A stretch of 64,000 nucleotides of DNA from Mycolicibacterium arabiense (GTDB lineage Bacteria; Actinomycetota; Actinomycetes; Mycobacteriales; Mycobacteriaceae). Under the pieces are notes generated by a model. It saw only the letters and a list, made by a program, of their open reading frames with translations, was not told where the DNA came from and searched no databases. A program made the translations under genes and the position numbers. The stretch is taken from contig NZ_AP022593.1 of assembly GCF_010731815.2 (NCBI RefSeq), forward strand, positions 3,596,001 to 3,660,000. The letters run 5' to 3'. This document shows, one piece after another, positions 10,627-18,775 of this stretch. Position 1 is the stretch's first letter; each line of letters opens with the position of its first letter.

Positions 10627-10653
10627 TATCGCGCCGATATATGTGGCGCTATA
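10627..10653. promoter_or_regulatory. Candidate PadR operator
   Basis: An inverted repeat upstream of the padR-ino1 pair reads TATCGCGCC, nine-base AT-rich spacer (GATATATGT), GGCGCTATA; eight of nine positions pair. It lies about 57-83 bases before the padR start in an otherwise featureless 224-base gap. The link with PadR is inferred from position. Confidence 0.4.
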
Positions 10654-10726
10654 GCGGGGACACGTTCAGTTCAGATTGTGTTCACCTCGACGCCGCGAAG
10701 TTGTCCCGGATCGGCGTGCGCAAGCG

Positions 10727-10778
10727 CGAGCGTGACGCTGGAGTCACGTGGGAAGTCGAGCGTGACGCTGGAGTCACG
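10727..10778. repeat. Two tandem 22-bp repeats, each a small hairpin; possible terminator
   Basis: The same 22 bases occur at 10727-10748 and 10757-10778, separated by eight bases. Each copy contains CGTGAC-GCTGGA-GTCACG, a six-base-pair stem with a six-base loop. They lie 17 bases beyond the stop codon of the DUF1707 gene, so they may end its transcript. Their repetition suggests a dispersed palindromic element rather than a simple terminator. Confidence 0.6.
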
Positions 10779-10794
10779 CTGGGGTCAGTACGGA

Positions 10795-11670
10795 CTAGTC
10801 GTCCGCGTAGTCGATGCCCTTGATTTCGCCGTTGGCGCCGAACGTGATCGACCCGTTGCCGAACTCGCTGGAGACGTTCGCCCGCAGGGTGAGTTCTCCC
10901 GGGGTGACGGGTTCGCGCGCGGGATCGACGGTCAGGTAAGTGTTCTCCCGCTTGACGTCGGCCGGGTTCATGCCGGTGGTCTGGGGCGCCCCACGAAGGA
11001 GTTCGACGGCCTTCACCACGTCGAACGCCGCGAGGTCGACGAGCACGTCGTCCTCACCGGTGGCCGAGGTCGAGGGATCGTCGAACCCGCCGCGGTAGGT
11101 GTAGCGCAGCGTCCGGCGCTCGTCGTTGGGATCGGCGCGCGCGACGACGGCGTACTCCGGGTAGACGACGAGGCTGTAGCCCACGGTGTCACCGAACCGT
11201 TGGCGCATCTGCTCGAAGAGTCCGTTCAGGCCGCCGAGGGACTGCAACTGTCTGGGCGGCGTCAGCACCTTCCCGTCTATCCCGTCGGACTTGGCTCCCG
11301 GGTCGGTCTGAAAGCTCAACGGCGACGACGTGTTGCCGTACAACCCCCAGCCGATCGCGATGCCGAGCACGACGAGCACGGCCGCGGTCGCGACGCGCAG
11401 CCCCCAGCCCGGGCCCGCACCCGCGCCGGCCGCCCGCACCCGCGAAGGCTTCTGCAGGTGGGGCATCTGAACCGGGGCATTGTCGTTCTGCAGGTCGTCG
11501 ACGAGGGACTGCAGGTCGCCGAGCGTGGCCGCGGTCGTCGCAAGGCCCACCCGGGTGCGGTGCTCCTCCATGGAGAGCTGCCCGTCCGCGAGTGCGCTGT
11601 CCAACACCTGGCAGGTGTTGTTGCGATCGGTGTCCTTGGCCCGGGTATGTGCTGTCTGACGCGTCGCCAC
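10795..11670 (-). CDS. DUF1707-domain membrane-anchored protein (Rv0048c position)
   Basis: The 291-residue protein begins with a DUF1707 domain (about residues 8-60, RNNTCQVLDSALADGQLS followed by EEHRTRV) that is common at the N terminus of mycobacterial membrane proteins. One transmembrane helix follows at about 85-105 (VATAAVLVVLGIAIGWGLYG). The C-terminal 180 residues would lie outside the membrane and show no catalytic motif; a region FDVVKAVELLRGAPQTTGM resembles surface proteins that sense or scaffold. The GTG start (VATRQTAHTRAK) fits the start of the domain. Its position next to DUF5318 and ponA1 matches Rv0048c; the function is unknown. Confidence 0.85.
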   Translation of the reverse strand: MATRQTAHTRAKDTDRNNTCQVLDSALADGQLSMEEHRTRVGLATTAATLGDLQSLVDDLQNDNAPVQMPHLQKPSRVRAAGAGAGPGWGLRVATAAVLVVLGIAIGWGLYGNTSSPLSFQTDPGAKSDGIDGKVLTPPRQLQSLGGLNGLFEQMRQRFGDTVGYSLVVYPEYAVVARADPNDERRTLRYTYRGGFDDPSTSATGEDDVLVDLAAFDVVKAVELLRGAPQTTGMNPADVKRENTYLTVDPAREPVTPGELTLRANVSSEFGNGSITFGANGEIKGIDYADD

Positions 11671-11768
11671 GGACAAGATCGTAGGAGTTCGCAGCCCATC
11701 TGCGCAGACCAGATGCCAAACCGGGGTGGCGCGTGCACGGCCGCGCCTCCGCCGTGGACGCCCCGACG

Positions 11769-11774
11769 TACTCT
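11769..11774 (+). promoter_or_regulatory. -10 element placing DUF5318 on a leaderless transcript
   Basis: TACTCT lies seven bases before the GTG start of the DUF5318 gene. A transcript starting at the normal distance from this -10 would begin at the start codon, which is common in mycobacteria. No ribosome binding site is seen upstream, which agrees. Confidence 0.5.
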
Positions 11775-11781
11775 GGTCCAC

Positions 11782-12213
11782 GTGCGATTGCAGCGACAGG
11801 TGGTGGACTACGCGCTCAAGCGGCGGTCCCTGCTCGCAGAGGTGTACTCCGGGCGCACCGGCGTCACCGAGGTCTGCGACGCGAACCCCTACCTGCTGCG
11901 CGCAGCGAAATTCCATGGCAAGCAAAGCGAGGTGACGTGCCCGATCTGCCGGAAGGAACAGCTCACGCTGGTGTCCTGGGTGTTCGGCGACCATCTCGGC
12001 GCCGTCTCCGGGTCCGCGCGCTCCACCGAGGAGCTGGTGCTCCTGGCAGCGCGCTTCGAGGAGTTCAAGGTCCACGTGGTCGAGGTGTGCCGCACCTGCA
12101 GCTGGAATCACCTGGTCAAGTCGTACGTGCTCGGCGCCCCAGGCCCGCCGAAGGCGAAGAACGCACGCGGCTCACGAGCGGCGCGCTCCGGCGCGCGCAC
12201 GGCCAGTGAATAG
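11782..12213 (+). CDS. DUF5318 zinc-ribbon-like protein (Rv0049 position)
   Basis: The 143-residue protein has two CxxC knuckles, CPIC (about residues 53-56) and CRTC (about 98-101), which probably bind one zinc ion. The N-terminal part (VVDYALKRRSLLAEVYSG) is helical, and the tail is basic. The family is confined to actinobacteria and always sits before the bifunctional PBP gene. It overlaps ponA1 by eight bases, so the two are coupled in translation. A role connected with PonA1 or cell-wall growth is inference from this constant linkage. The GTG start was chosen because a -10 element lies seven bases upstream. Confidence 0.85.
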   Translation: MRLQRQVVDYALKRRSLLAEVYSGRTGVTEVCDANPYLLRAAKFHGKQSEVTCPICRKEQLTLVSWVFGDHLGAVSGSARSTEELVLLAARFEEFKVHVVEVCRTCSWNHLVKSYVLGAPGPPKAKNARGSRAARSGARTASE

Positions 12214-14749
12214 CGAAGGGCGGCAGCACAGGTCGGCCGGCGACGTCCCCAAGGGGTCATCGGCTGACGGTGCCGGGCCGCTCCCGCCCCGCCACTCCGC
12301 AGGTCCTGGTCCAGGCCCCCGCCCGCAGCCCCGGCAGGCGCCGCCGCAGCCTCCGCGGCGCCACGGCGGCCCGGCCACACCCGACGACCGTCGCACCGCG
12401 GTGCTCCCACCGGTGCGCGGCAACGCCCCCGATCCGCGTCATCGCGATCCGATCGACGTCGTCAAGGCTGCGCTGGACGGCAAGCCGCCCAAGCAGCCGC
12501 CGACCGGCCCGCCAGGCGGCGGAGGCGGACCGGGCGGCCCGTCGGGCAAGACGCCCGGCCCCAAGCGGCAGGTCAATTGGAAGTGGGTGCGCCGCGGTCT
12601 GGGCGTGGCCGCGGTCATGGCGATCCTGCTGCCGATCGTCACGTTCGCGATGGCCTACTTCATCGTCGAGGTGCCCAAGCCGGGCGACATCCGCACCGCG
12701 CAGGTCTCGACGATCCTGGCGAGCGACGGCAGCGAACTGGCGCGCATCGTGCCGCCCGAGGGCAACCGCGTCGACGTGGACATCGACCAGATCCCCGTGC
12801 ACGTCCGCGACGCGGCGATGGCCGCCGAGGACCGTGACTTCTACACCAACCCGGGGTTCTCGTTCACCGGCTTCGCCCGCGCGTTCAAGAACAACATCTT
12901 CGGCGGCGACCTGCAGGGCGGGTCGACGATCACCCAGCAGTACGTCAAGAACGCGCTCGTGGGCGATGCGCGATCCGGCCTGGGCGGCGTCGTCCGCAAG
13001 GCCAAGGAACTCGTCATCTCGACGAAGATGTCGCGCGAGTGGTCCAAGGACGCCGTGCTGCAGTCCTACCTCAACATCATCTACTTCGGCCGCGGCTCCT
13101 ACGGCATCGCCGCCGCCTCGCAGGCCTACTTCGGCAAGCCCGTCGAACAGTTGAACGTCGCCGAGGGTGCGCTGATGGCCGCGCTGATCCAGCGTCCGTC
13201 GACGCTGGACCCGGCCGTCGACCCCGAGGGCGCCGCGGAGCGGTGGAACTGGGTGCTCGACGGCATGGTCACGATGGGTGCGTTGTCGGAGGCCGACCGC
13301 GCCGCGCAGGTGTTCCCGCCGACGGTGCCACCCGAGCAGGCGACCCAGCAGACGCAGACCACCGGGCCCAACGGGTTGATCGAGCGGCAGGTCACCAAGG
13401 AGCTACTCGAACTCTTCGACATCGACGAGCAGACCCTCAACACCGAAGGTCTGCAGATCACCACGACGATCGACCCGAAGGCGCAGCGGGCCGCCGAGGA
13501 GGCAGTGGCCGAGAACCTCGACGGCCAGATGCCGGAGATGCGCTCGGCGGTCGTGTCCATCGACCCCAGGTCCGGCGCGGTGAAGGCCTACTACGGCGGC
13601 TCGGACGCCAATGGCTTCGACTTCGCCCAGGCCGGTCTGCCGACGGGCTCGTCGTTCAAGGTCTTCGCGCTCGTCGCGGCGTTGCAGCAGGGCATCGGGC
13701 TGGGGTCCCAGATCGACAGCTCGCCGGTGACCGTCAACGGCATCACGATCAACAACGTCGAAGGCGGCGGCTGCGGAACGTGCAGCATCGCCGAGGCGTT
13801 GAAGCGCTCGCTGAACACCAGCTACTACCGGCTGATGCTGAAGCTGAAGAACGGCCCGCAGGACGTCGCCGACGCGGCGCACGCAGCGGGTGTCGCTGAG
13901 AGCATCCCCGGCATCGAGCACACGCTCAGCGAGGACGGCCAGGGCGGCCCGCCGAACAACGGCGTCGTGCTCGGCCAGTACCAGTCCCGCGTGATCGACA
14001 TGGCGTCGGCGTACGCCACGCTCGCCGCGTCGGGCGTCTATCACCGCCCGCACTTCGTGCAACGGGTCGTCAACTCCGAGGGCAAGGTCCTCTTCGACGC
14101 CGCCGAGCAGGACAACGCGGGCGAGCAGCGGATCGACAAGGCGGTGGCCGACAACGTCACCTCCGCGATGCAGCCGATCGCCGGCTACTCCAACGGTCAC
14201 AACCTCGCCGGCGGACGGCCGTCGGCGGCGAAGACGGGCACCAACCAGCTCGGTGACACCGGCGCCAACCGCGACGCCTGGATGGTCGGGTTCACGCCGT
14301 CGCTGTCGACTGCGGTCTGGGTCGGCACCACCGACGGGACCAGGCCGCTGGTGAACCAGTACGGGTCGCCGGTGTACGGATCGGGCCTTCCTTCCGACAT
14401 CTGGAAGGAGACGATGGACGGCGCCCTCGAGGGCACGGACGAGGAGACCTTCCCGAAGCCGACCGAGATCGGTGGCTACGCAGGTGTCCCGCAGGCGCCG
14501 GTGCAGGCGCCGCCGTCGAGCACCGCGGTCGTCACCACGCCGCCGCCCCCGTCGGAGAGCGTCATCCAGCCGACGCTGGAGATCGCGCCGGGCATCACGA
14601 TCCCGTTCGGCCCGCCGACCACCGTGACGGCGCCGCCGCCAGGTCCCGTCGGCGTCGACCCGAACGCACCTCCGCCCCCGGGCGGCGGCCCACTGGTCCC
14701 CGGACCCCCACCCGGCGCTCCGGTTCCCGCACTGCCTCCGCCGCCGTGA
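12206..14749 (+). CDS. ponA1: Bifunctional penicillin-binding protein PonA1
   Basis: The 847-residue class A PBP polymerises and cross-links peptidoglycan outside the membrane. A Pro/Gly-rich cytoplasmic tail of about 125 residues precedes a transmembrane anchor (131-153). The glycosyltransferase domain follows, with catalytic Glu208 in AAEDRDFY and the GGSTITQQ motif at 238-245. The transpeptidase domain has SSFK with nucleophile Ser482, SLN at 535-537 and KTG at 676-678. A Pro-rich C-terminal extension (about 755-847) could interact with partners such as RipA, as known for M. tuberculosis PonA1. The gene overlaps those on both sides, giving one operon with DUF5318 and the glycosyltransferase. 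Confidence 0.96.
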   Translation: MNSEGRQHRSAGDVPKGSSADGAGPLPPRHSAGPGPGPRPQPRQAPPQPPRRHGGPATPDDRRTAVLPPVRGNAPDPRHRDPIDVVKAALDGKPPKQPPTGPPGGGGGPGGPSGKTPGPKRQVNWKWVRRGLGVAAVMAILLPIVTFAMAYFIVEVPKPGDIRTAQVSTILASDGSELARIVPPEGNRVDVDIDQIPVHVRDAAMAAEDRDFYTNPGFSFTGFARAFKNNIFGGDLQGGSTITQQYVKNALVGDARSGLGGVVRKAKELVISTKMSREWSKDAVLQSYLNIIYFGRGSYGIAAASQAYFGKPVEQLNVAEGALMAALIQRPSTLDPAVDPEGAAERWNWVLDGMVTMGALSEADRAAQVFPPTVPPEQATQQTQTTGPNGLIERQVTKELLELFDIDEQTLNTEGLQITTTIDPKAQRAAEEAVAENLDGQMPEMRSAVVSIDPRSGAVKAYYGGSDANGFDFAQAGLPTGSSFKVFALVAALQQGIGLGSQIDSSPVTVNGITINNVEGGGCGTCSIAEALKRSLNTSYYRLMLKLKNGPQDVADAAHAAGVAESIPGIEHTLSEDGQGGPPNNGVVLGQYQSRVIDMASAYATLAASGVYHRPHFVQRVVNSEGKVLFDAAEQDNAGEQRIDKAVADNVTSAMQPIAGYSNGHNLAGGRPSAAKTGTNQLGDTGANRDAWMVGFTPSLSTAVWVGTTDGTRPLVNQYGSPVYGSGLPSDIWKETMDGALEGTDEETFPKPTEIGGYAGVPQAPVQAPPSSTAVVTTPPPPSESVIQPTLEIAPGITIPFGPPTTVTAPPPGPVGVDPNAPPPPGGGPLVPGPPPGAPVPALPPPP

Positions 14750-16443
14750 CGGGTGCCGACCCGAACCGGTCGGTGGACGACGACAGCGCTGACACCATCT
14801 CGCCGGCACCGCTTGCTCAGGCTGTTTCGCCAGCTCCGCTGGCCGAAGACACGCGCAGTGACGACGTCCGAGACCTGCCCAGCCGCAATGACGTCACGGT
14901 CCGTGCGCTGTCCGGTCTGGTCGGCGGCCCGGTCGGCAAGCACGCGCTGATCGGGCGGTCGCGGTTCCTGACGCCGTTGCGCGTGATGATTGCGATCGCG
15001 CTGCTGTTCATGGCCCTCGGCTATTCGACGAAGGCCGCTTGCCTGCAGTCGACCGATACCGGGACCGCCGATCAGCGGGTCGCGGTGTGGGAGAACCAGC
15101 GCGCCTACTACGAACTCTGCTACTCGGACACCGTGCCGCTGTACACCGCGGAACTGCTGAGTCTTGGGAAGTTCCCGTACAAGTCGAGCTGGATCGAGAA
15201 GGACGGCGACGGCCGACCGCACGTGCAGTACGACGGCTCGCCTGCGGTGCGGTACATGGAGTATCCGGTGCTGACGGGGCTCTATCAGTACGTGTCGATG
15301 ACGCTGGCGAAGAGCTACACCGCGCTGACGAAGCTGGTGTCGATGCCGATCGTCGCCGAGGTGGTGATGTTCTTCAACATCGCCGCGTTCGGTCTCGCGC
15401 TGGCCTGGCTGGCGACGGTGTGGGCGACGTCGCGGCTGGCGGGTCGGCGGCCCTGGGACGCCGCGGTGGTGGCGGCCTCGCCGCTGCTGATCTTCCAGAT
15501 CTTCACCAACTTCGACGCGTTGGCCACCGCGGCTGCGATGGGCGCGCTGCTGGCGTGGTCGCGGAAGAAGCCGGTGCTGGCCGGTGCGCTGATCGGCATC
15601 GGCGTGGCACTCAAGCTCTATCCGCTGCTGCTCCTGCTGCCGTTGGTGATCCTCGGAGTGCGGTCGGGCCGGGTGCGCGACGTCGGCAAGACGGTGCTCG
15701 TGACGGTCGTGACGTGGGTGGCGGTCAACCTGCCGATCATGGTGCTGTTCCCGCGGGGGTGGTCGGAGTTCTTCCGGCTCAACACCCGTCGCGGCGACGA
15801 CATGGACTCCATCTACAACGTGATCAAGTCGTTCACCGGGTGGCGTGGCTTCGATCCCGGCCTGGGCTTCTGGGAACCGCCGACCGTGCTCAACGGCGTG
15901 ACGGCGGTGCTGTTCGCCATCTGCTGCGCGGCGATCGCCTACGTCGGCCTGACCGCCAAGCAGCGTCCGCGTCTCGCGCAGCTGGTCTTCCTCGTGGTGG
16001 CGGCGTTCCTGCTGACGAACAAGGTGTGGAGTCCGCAGTACTCGCTGTGGCTGGTGCCGCTGGCCGCCCTGGCTCTGCCGCATCGTCGAATCCTGTTGGC
16101 GTGGATGACGATCGACGCCCTGGTGTGGATCCCCCGAATGCTGTTCCTCTACGGGGAGCAGAACATGGGCCTACCCCAGGAGGTGTTCACGACGACGGTC
16201 CTGCTGCGCGACGTCGCCGTGATCGCGTTGTGCGCGTTGGTGATCCGGCAGATCTACCGTCCGGAAGAGGACCTGGTCCGGTGGCGCGGCCGCATCGACG
16301 ATCCCTCCGGCGGCGTGTTCGACCGCGCACCGGACGCGTTCCCGTCGCGGTGGCCCGACCGGCTGCGGCCCGCTCAGGCGCGCACGGCGCCGCCCGCGGA
16401 GCACGTCGACGCCGCCGAGCCCGCCCCGGTCGGCGGGTCCTAG
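14746..16443 (+). CDS. Membrane glycosyltransferase, GT87/DUF2029-like (Rv0051 position)
   Basis: The 565-residue integral membrane protein has about ten hydrophobic segments between residues 80 and 495. The loop following the first one holds YTAELLSLGKFPYKSSW, a feature of polyprenol-phosphate-mannose-using glycosyltransferases of family GT87. It starts with GTG inside the ponA1 stop (4-base overlap). The orthologue in position is Rv0051. A role in cell-envelope glycan building is likely, but the donor and acceptor are unknown. The hydrophilic tail (about 500-565) is Pro/Ala-rich. Confidence 0.8.
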   Translation: MTGADPNRSVDDDSADTISPAPLAQAVSPAPLAEDTRSDDVRDLPSRNDVTVRALSGLVGGPVGKHALIGRSRFLTPLRVMIAIALLFMALGYSTKAACLQSTDTGTADQRVAVWENQRAYYELCYSDTVPLYTAELLSLGKFPYKSSWIEKDGDGRPHVQYDGSPAVRYMEYPVLTGLYQYVSMTLAKSYTALTKLVSMPIVAEVVMFFNIAAFGLALAWLATVWATSRLAGRRPWDAAVVAASPLLIFQIFTNFDALATAAAMGALLAWSRKKPVLAGALIGIGVALKLYPLLLLLPLVILGVRSGRVRDVGKTVLVTVVTWVAVNLPIMVLFPRGWSEFFRLNTRRGDDMDSIYNVIKSFTGWRGFDPGLGFWEPPTVLNGVTAVLFAICCAAIAYVGLTAKQRPRLAQLVFLVVAAFLLTNKVWSPQYSLWLVPLAALALPHRRILLAWMTIDALVWIPRMLFLYGEQNMGLPQEVFTTTVLLRDVAVIALCALVIRQIYRPEEDLVRWRGRIDDPSGGVFDRAPDAFPSRWPDRLRPAQARTAPPAEHVDAAEPAPVGGS

Positions 16444-16462
16444 CGCTGCGACCAGCATGGAT

Positions 16463-16564
16463 TTGGCTGGTCAGCGGCCCCCTGTGTAACCTGGGCAGGT
16501 TGCCGACGCAGGCGATACTCCTGCCACGGATTGTCCGTGGCCGTACATGACCACAGGAGGTGAT
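16463..16564 (+). promoter_or_regulatory. rpsF promoter, structured leader and strong ribosome binding site
   Basis: A SigA-like promoter may be TTGGCT (16463) and TGTAAC (16485) with a 16-base spacer. The leader has two hairpins: GCAGG-N7-CCTGC (16508-16524) and CCACGGA-TTG-TCCGTGG (16524-16540). They share a base, so only one may form fully. CCGA (16503) and GGA (16528) flank the first one, recalling the S6:S18-binding leader known before rpsF in many bacteria. The Shine-Dalgarno AGGAGGTGAT (16555-16564) is a perfect ten-base match and decides the start at 16574. Confidence 0.5.
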
Positions 16565-16573
16565 GAGGTTTCC

Positions 16574-16864
16574 ATGCGTCCATACGAAATCATGGTCATT
16601 CTTGACCCAACCCTCGACGAGCGGACTGTAGCCCCGTCGTTGGAGACGTTCCTGAACGTCATCCGCAAGGATGGTGGCTCGGTGGACAAAGTCGACATCT
16701 GGGGCCGCCGCAGGCTGGCCTACGAGATCGCCAAGCACGCCGAGGGCATCTACGCCATCGTCGACGTGAAGGCCGAGCCCGCCACGGTGTCCGAACTGGA
16801 CCGCCAGCTGAACCTGAACGAGTCCGTCCTGCGGACCAAGGTGATGCGGACCGACAAGCACTAA
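16574..16864 (+). CDS. rpsF: 30S ribosomal protein S6
   Basis: The 96-residue protein is S6, which pairs with S18 on the platform of the small ribosomal subunit. It starts [12 protein letters not shown] and carries the family block [21 protein letters not shown] perfect Shine-Dalgarno ten bases before the ATG fixes the start; an upstream in-frame ATG at 16547 lies before that site. It opens the conserved operon rpsF-ssb-rpsR-rplI. Confidence 0.98.
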   Translation: MRPYEIMVILDPTLDERTVAPSLETFLNVIRKDGGSVDKVDIWGRRRLAYEIAKHAEGIYAIVDVKAEPATVSELDRQLNLNESVLRTKVMRTDKH

Positions 16865-16987
16865 GTCGCCAAACGACGTGCTCGTCGTGGTCGGGCCGTA
16901 GGCTCGCCTCCGACCGATCTTCATCGAGCACGCCACCGGCACTGACCTTGCGCGAAGAGCCGACAAACACATCCTCAGGAGGAAACC

Positions 16988-17497
16988 GTGGCTGGTGACA
17001 CCATCCTCACCGTCGTCGGAAACCTGACCGCCGACCCCGAACTGCGCTTCACCCCGTCGGGTGCGGCCGTCGCGAACTTCACTGTCGCGTCGACGCCTCG
17101 TACGTTCGACCGTCAGACCAGTGAATGGAAGGACGGCGAGGCGCTGTTCCTCCGGTGCAACATCTGGCGGGAGGCGGCGGAGAACGTCGCCGAGAGCCTG
17201 ACCCGCGGCTCGCGGGTGATCGTCACCGGACGGCTCAAGCAGCGTTCCTTCGAAACCCGCGAGGGTGAGAAGCGGACCGTCGTCGAACTCGAAGTCGACG
17301 AAATCGGCCCGTCGCTGAAGTACGCCACGGCGAAGGTCAACAAGGCCAGCCGCGGCGGCGGTGGCGGCGGAGGCGGCTTCGGTAGCGGCGGCGGAGGCGG
17401 CGGCTCACGTCCCTCCGAGCCGCCCAAGGACGACCCGTGGGGCAGCGCCCCGGCATCGGGTTCGTTCAACGGCGCCGACGACGAACCGCCCTTCTGA
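16988..17497 (+). CDS. ssb: Single-stranded DNA-binding protein
   Basis: The 169-residue protein coats single-stranded DNA during replication and repair. The OB fold covers residues 1-110 ([20 protein letters not shown], and [18 protein letters not shown]). A Gly/Ser-rich linker of about 30 residues follows, and the acidic tip ends DDEPPF, which docks partner proteins. It starts with GTG after AGGAGGAAACC. Its place between rpsF and rpsR is the classic arrangement. Confidence 0.98.
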   Translation: MAGDTILTVVGNLTADPELRFTPSGAAVANFTVASTPRTFDRQTSEWKDGEALFLRCNIWREAAENVAESLTRGSRVIVTGRLKQRSFETREGEKRTVVELEVDEIGPSLKYATAKVNKASRGGGGGGGGFGSGGGGGGSRPSEPPKDDPWGSAPASGSFNGADDEPPF

Positions 17498-17559
17498 TTC
17501 GAACTAGGCGTCTCGAACGACACTGACGCCGACCTAGCGATACCAAGAAAGAGAAAGAC

Positions 17560-17823
17560 ATGGCCAAGACCACGACCAAGCGTCGTCCGGCGCCTGAGAA
17601 GCCGGTCAAGACCCGCAAGTGCGTGTTCTGCTCGAAGAAGGGCAAGACGCAGAACATCGATTACAAGGACACCGCACTGCTGCGCACGTACATCAGCGAG
17701 CGCGGCAAGATCCGCGCCCGTCGCGTGACCGGCAACTGCGTGCAGCACCAGCGCGACATCGCGATCGCAGTGAAGAACGCCCGTGAGGTCGCCTTGCTGC
17801 CGTTCAGCGCGGCGACGCGGTAG
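17560..17823 (+). CDS. rpsR: 30S ribosomal protein S18, zinc-binding (C+) form
   Basis: The 87-residue protein is S18, the partner of S6 on the 30S platform. It has CVFC at residues 21-24 and a further cysteine in the segment [10 protein letters not shown], so it is the cysteine-bearing C+ form. Mycobacteria usually carry a second, cysteine-free S18 in a Zur-regulated cluster for zinc starvation, so this would be the zinc-replete copy (RpsR1). It is part of the rpsF-ssb-rpsR-rplI operon. Confidence 0.97.
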   Translation: MAKTTTKRRPAPEKPVKTRKCVFCSKKGKTQNIDYKDTALLRTYISERGKIRARRVTGNCVQHQRDIAIAVKNAREVALLPFSAATR

Positions 17824-17837
17824 ATCGGGAGACGACG

Positions 17838-18293
17838 ATGAAACTCATCCTTACTGCCGAGGTCGACCACCTGGGTTCGGCCGGCGACACCGTCGAGGTG
17901 AAGGACGGCTACGGCCGCAACTTCCTGCTGCCTCGTGGCCTGGCCATCGCGGCGTCGCGTGGCGCCGAGCGTCAGGCGACCGAGATCCGTCGGGCCCGCG
18001 AGGTCAAGTCGGTTCGCGACCGTGAGCACGCCAACGAGCTGAAGAACGCCATCGAGTCGCTGGGCGAGGTCAACCTGGCCGTCCGTTCGGCGGGCGACAG
18101 CGGCAAGCTCTTCGGTTCGGTCACCCCGTCCGAGGTCGTCTCCGCCATCAAGAAGGCCGGCGGCCCGAACCTCGACAAGCGCACCGTGCAGCTGCCCAAG
18201 GCGCACATCAAGTCGGTCGGCTCGCACCCCGTTACGGTGCGGCTGACCTCCGAGGTGAGCGCTGCGCTCACGCTGAACGTCGTCGCCGAGTAA
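17838..18293 (+). CDS. rplI: 50S ribosomal protein L9
   Basis: The 151-residue protein is L9, which binds 23S rRNA through its N-terminal domain ([20 protein letters not shown], then [16 protein letters not shown]). A long helix leads to the C-terminal domain, which limits ribosome slippage. It closes the operon 14 bases after rpsR, and a strong hairpin follows 17 bases beyond its stop. Confidence 0.98.
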   Translation: MKLILTAEVDHLGSAGDTVEVKDGYGRNFLLPRGLAIAASRGAERQATEIRRAREVKSVRDREHANELKNAIESLGEVNLAVRSAGDSGKLFGSVTPSEVVSAIKKAGGPNLDKRTVQLPKAHIKSVGSHPVTVRLTSEVSAALTLNVVAE

Positions 18294-18310
18294 TAACGAC
18301 AGCGTCAATA

Positions 18311-18347
18311 CGCCCGGGTGGAGACTTGATCAGTCTTCACCCGGGCG
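18311..18347 (+). terminator. Terminator of the rpsF-rplI operon
   Basis: A 16-bp stem (one G-T pair) with a five-base loop (TGATC): the left arm begins CGCCCGGGTG and the right arm ends CACCCGGGCG. It lies 17 bases past the rplI stop. No long T run follows, which is usual for mycobacterial terminators. Confidence 0.85.
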
Positions 18348-18480
18348 TTGCTGCGTCTGGGGCGAACATTCGCCGTCGGATTTCAGTACAGCGAAGCAAC
18401 GAACTGTTAACCTCGTCGGCCCGAATACGAAACGCAACACGCCCGGCATGTCAACCCAGGGCGACACGCCGGGGCAATTC

Positions 18481-18609
18481 GCATCCACAGTGTTTCTACG
18501 TCCGCCTACACTCTTGATCAGCGGGAATGCCGGAAACGCGCGAAGTTGCGCACAGGTTATCCCCAACCCCTCAACATGGTCGTCCTCGCCTATCCCCACA
18601 CCATCCACA
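18481..18609 (+). promoter_or_regulatory. Cluster of DnaA-box-like nonamers upstream of dnaB
   Basis: Within the 428-base non-coding stretch between the rplI terminator and dnaB, four sites resemble the DnaA box TTATCCACA on one strand: GCATCCACA (18481), TTATCCCCA (18557), CTATCCCCA (18590) and CCATCCACA (18601). The second differs at one position, the others at two. The stretch is less GC-rich than its surroundings and holds no convincing gene. A -10-like TATGGT lies at 18713. Control of the helicase gene by DnaA is possible. Confidence 0.4.
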
Positions 18610-18775
18610 GCTTCGCTAACAGGACAACCTTGCGGGCGCTCCAGCAACGTCTAACGTAAGCCGCCGGTACGTCAGATGCGGGCCGCGAGCCCGAGTTGTC
18701 GGCGGGCTGACCTATGGTCGCGGGGAGCGACGTCGAACACAGGTTCGACAACTGAGTCGGGGAGGTAGACGCTTA

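Noticed and set aside
14476..16083. A 535-codon minus-strand frame opposite the GT87 gene
   Set aside because: It is Arg/Gln/His-rich low-complexity sequence typical of antisense frames, and it crosses two recognised genes.
18330..18647. A 105-codon minus-strand frame between rplI and dnaB
   Set aside because: It runs through the rplI terminator and the DnaA-box-like cluster, has no ribosome binding site, and its composition is not that of a mycobacterial protein.
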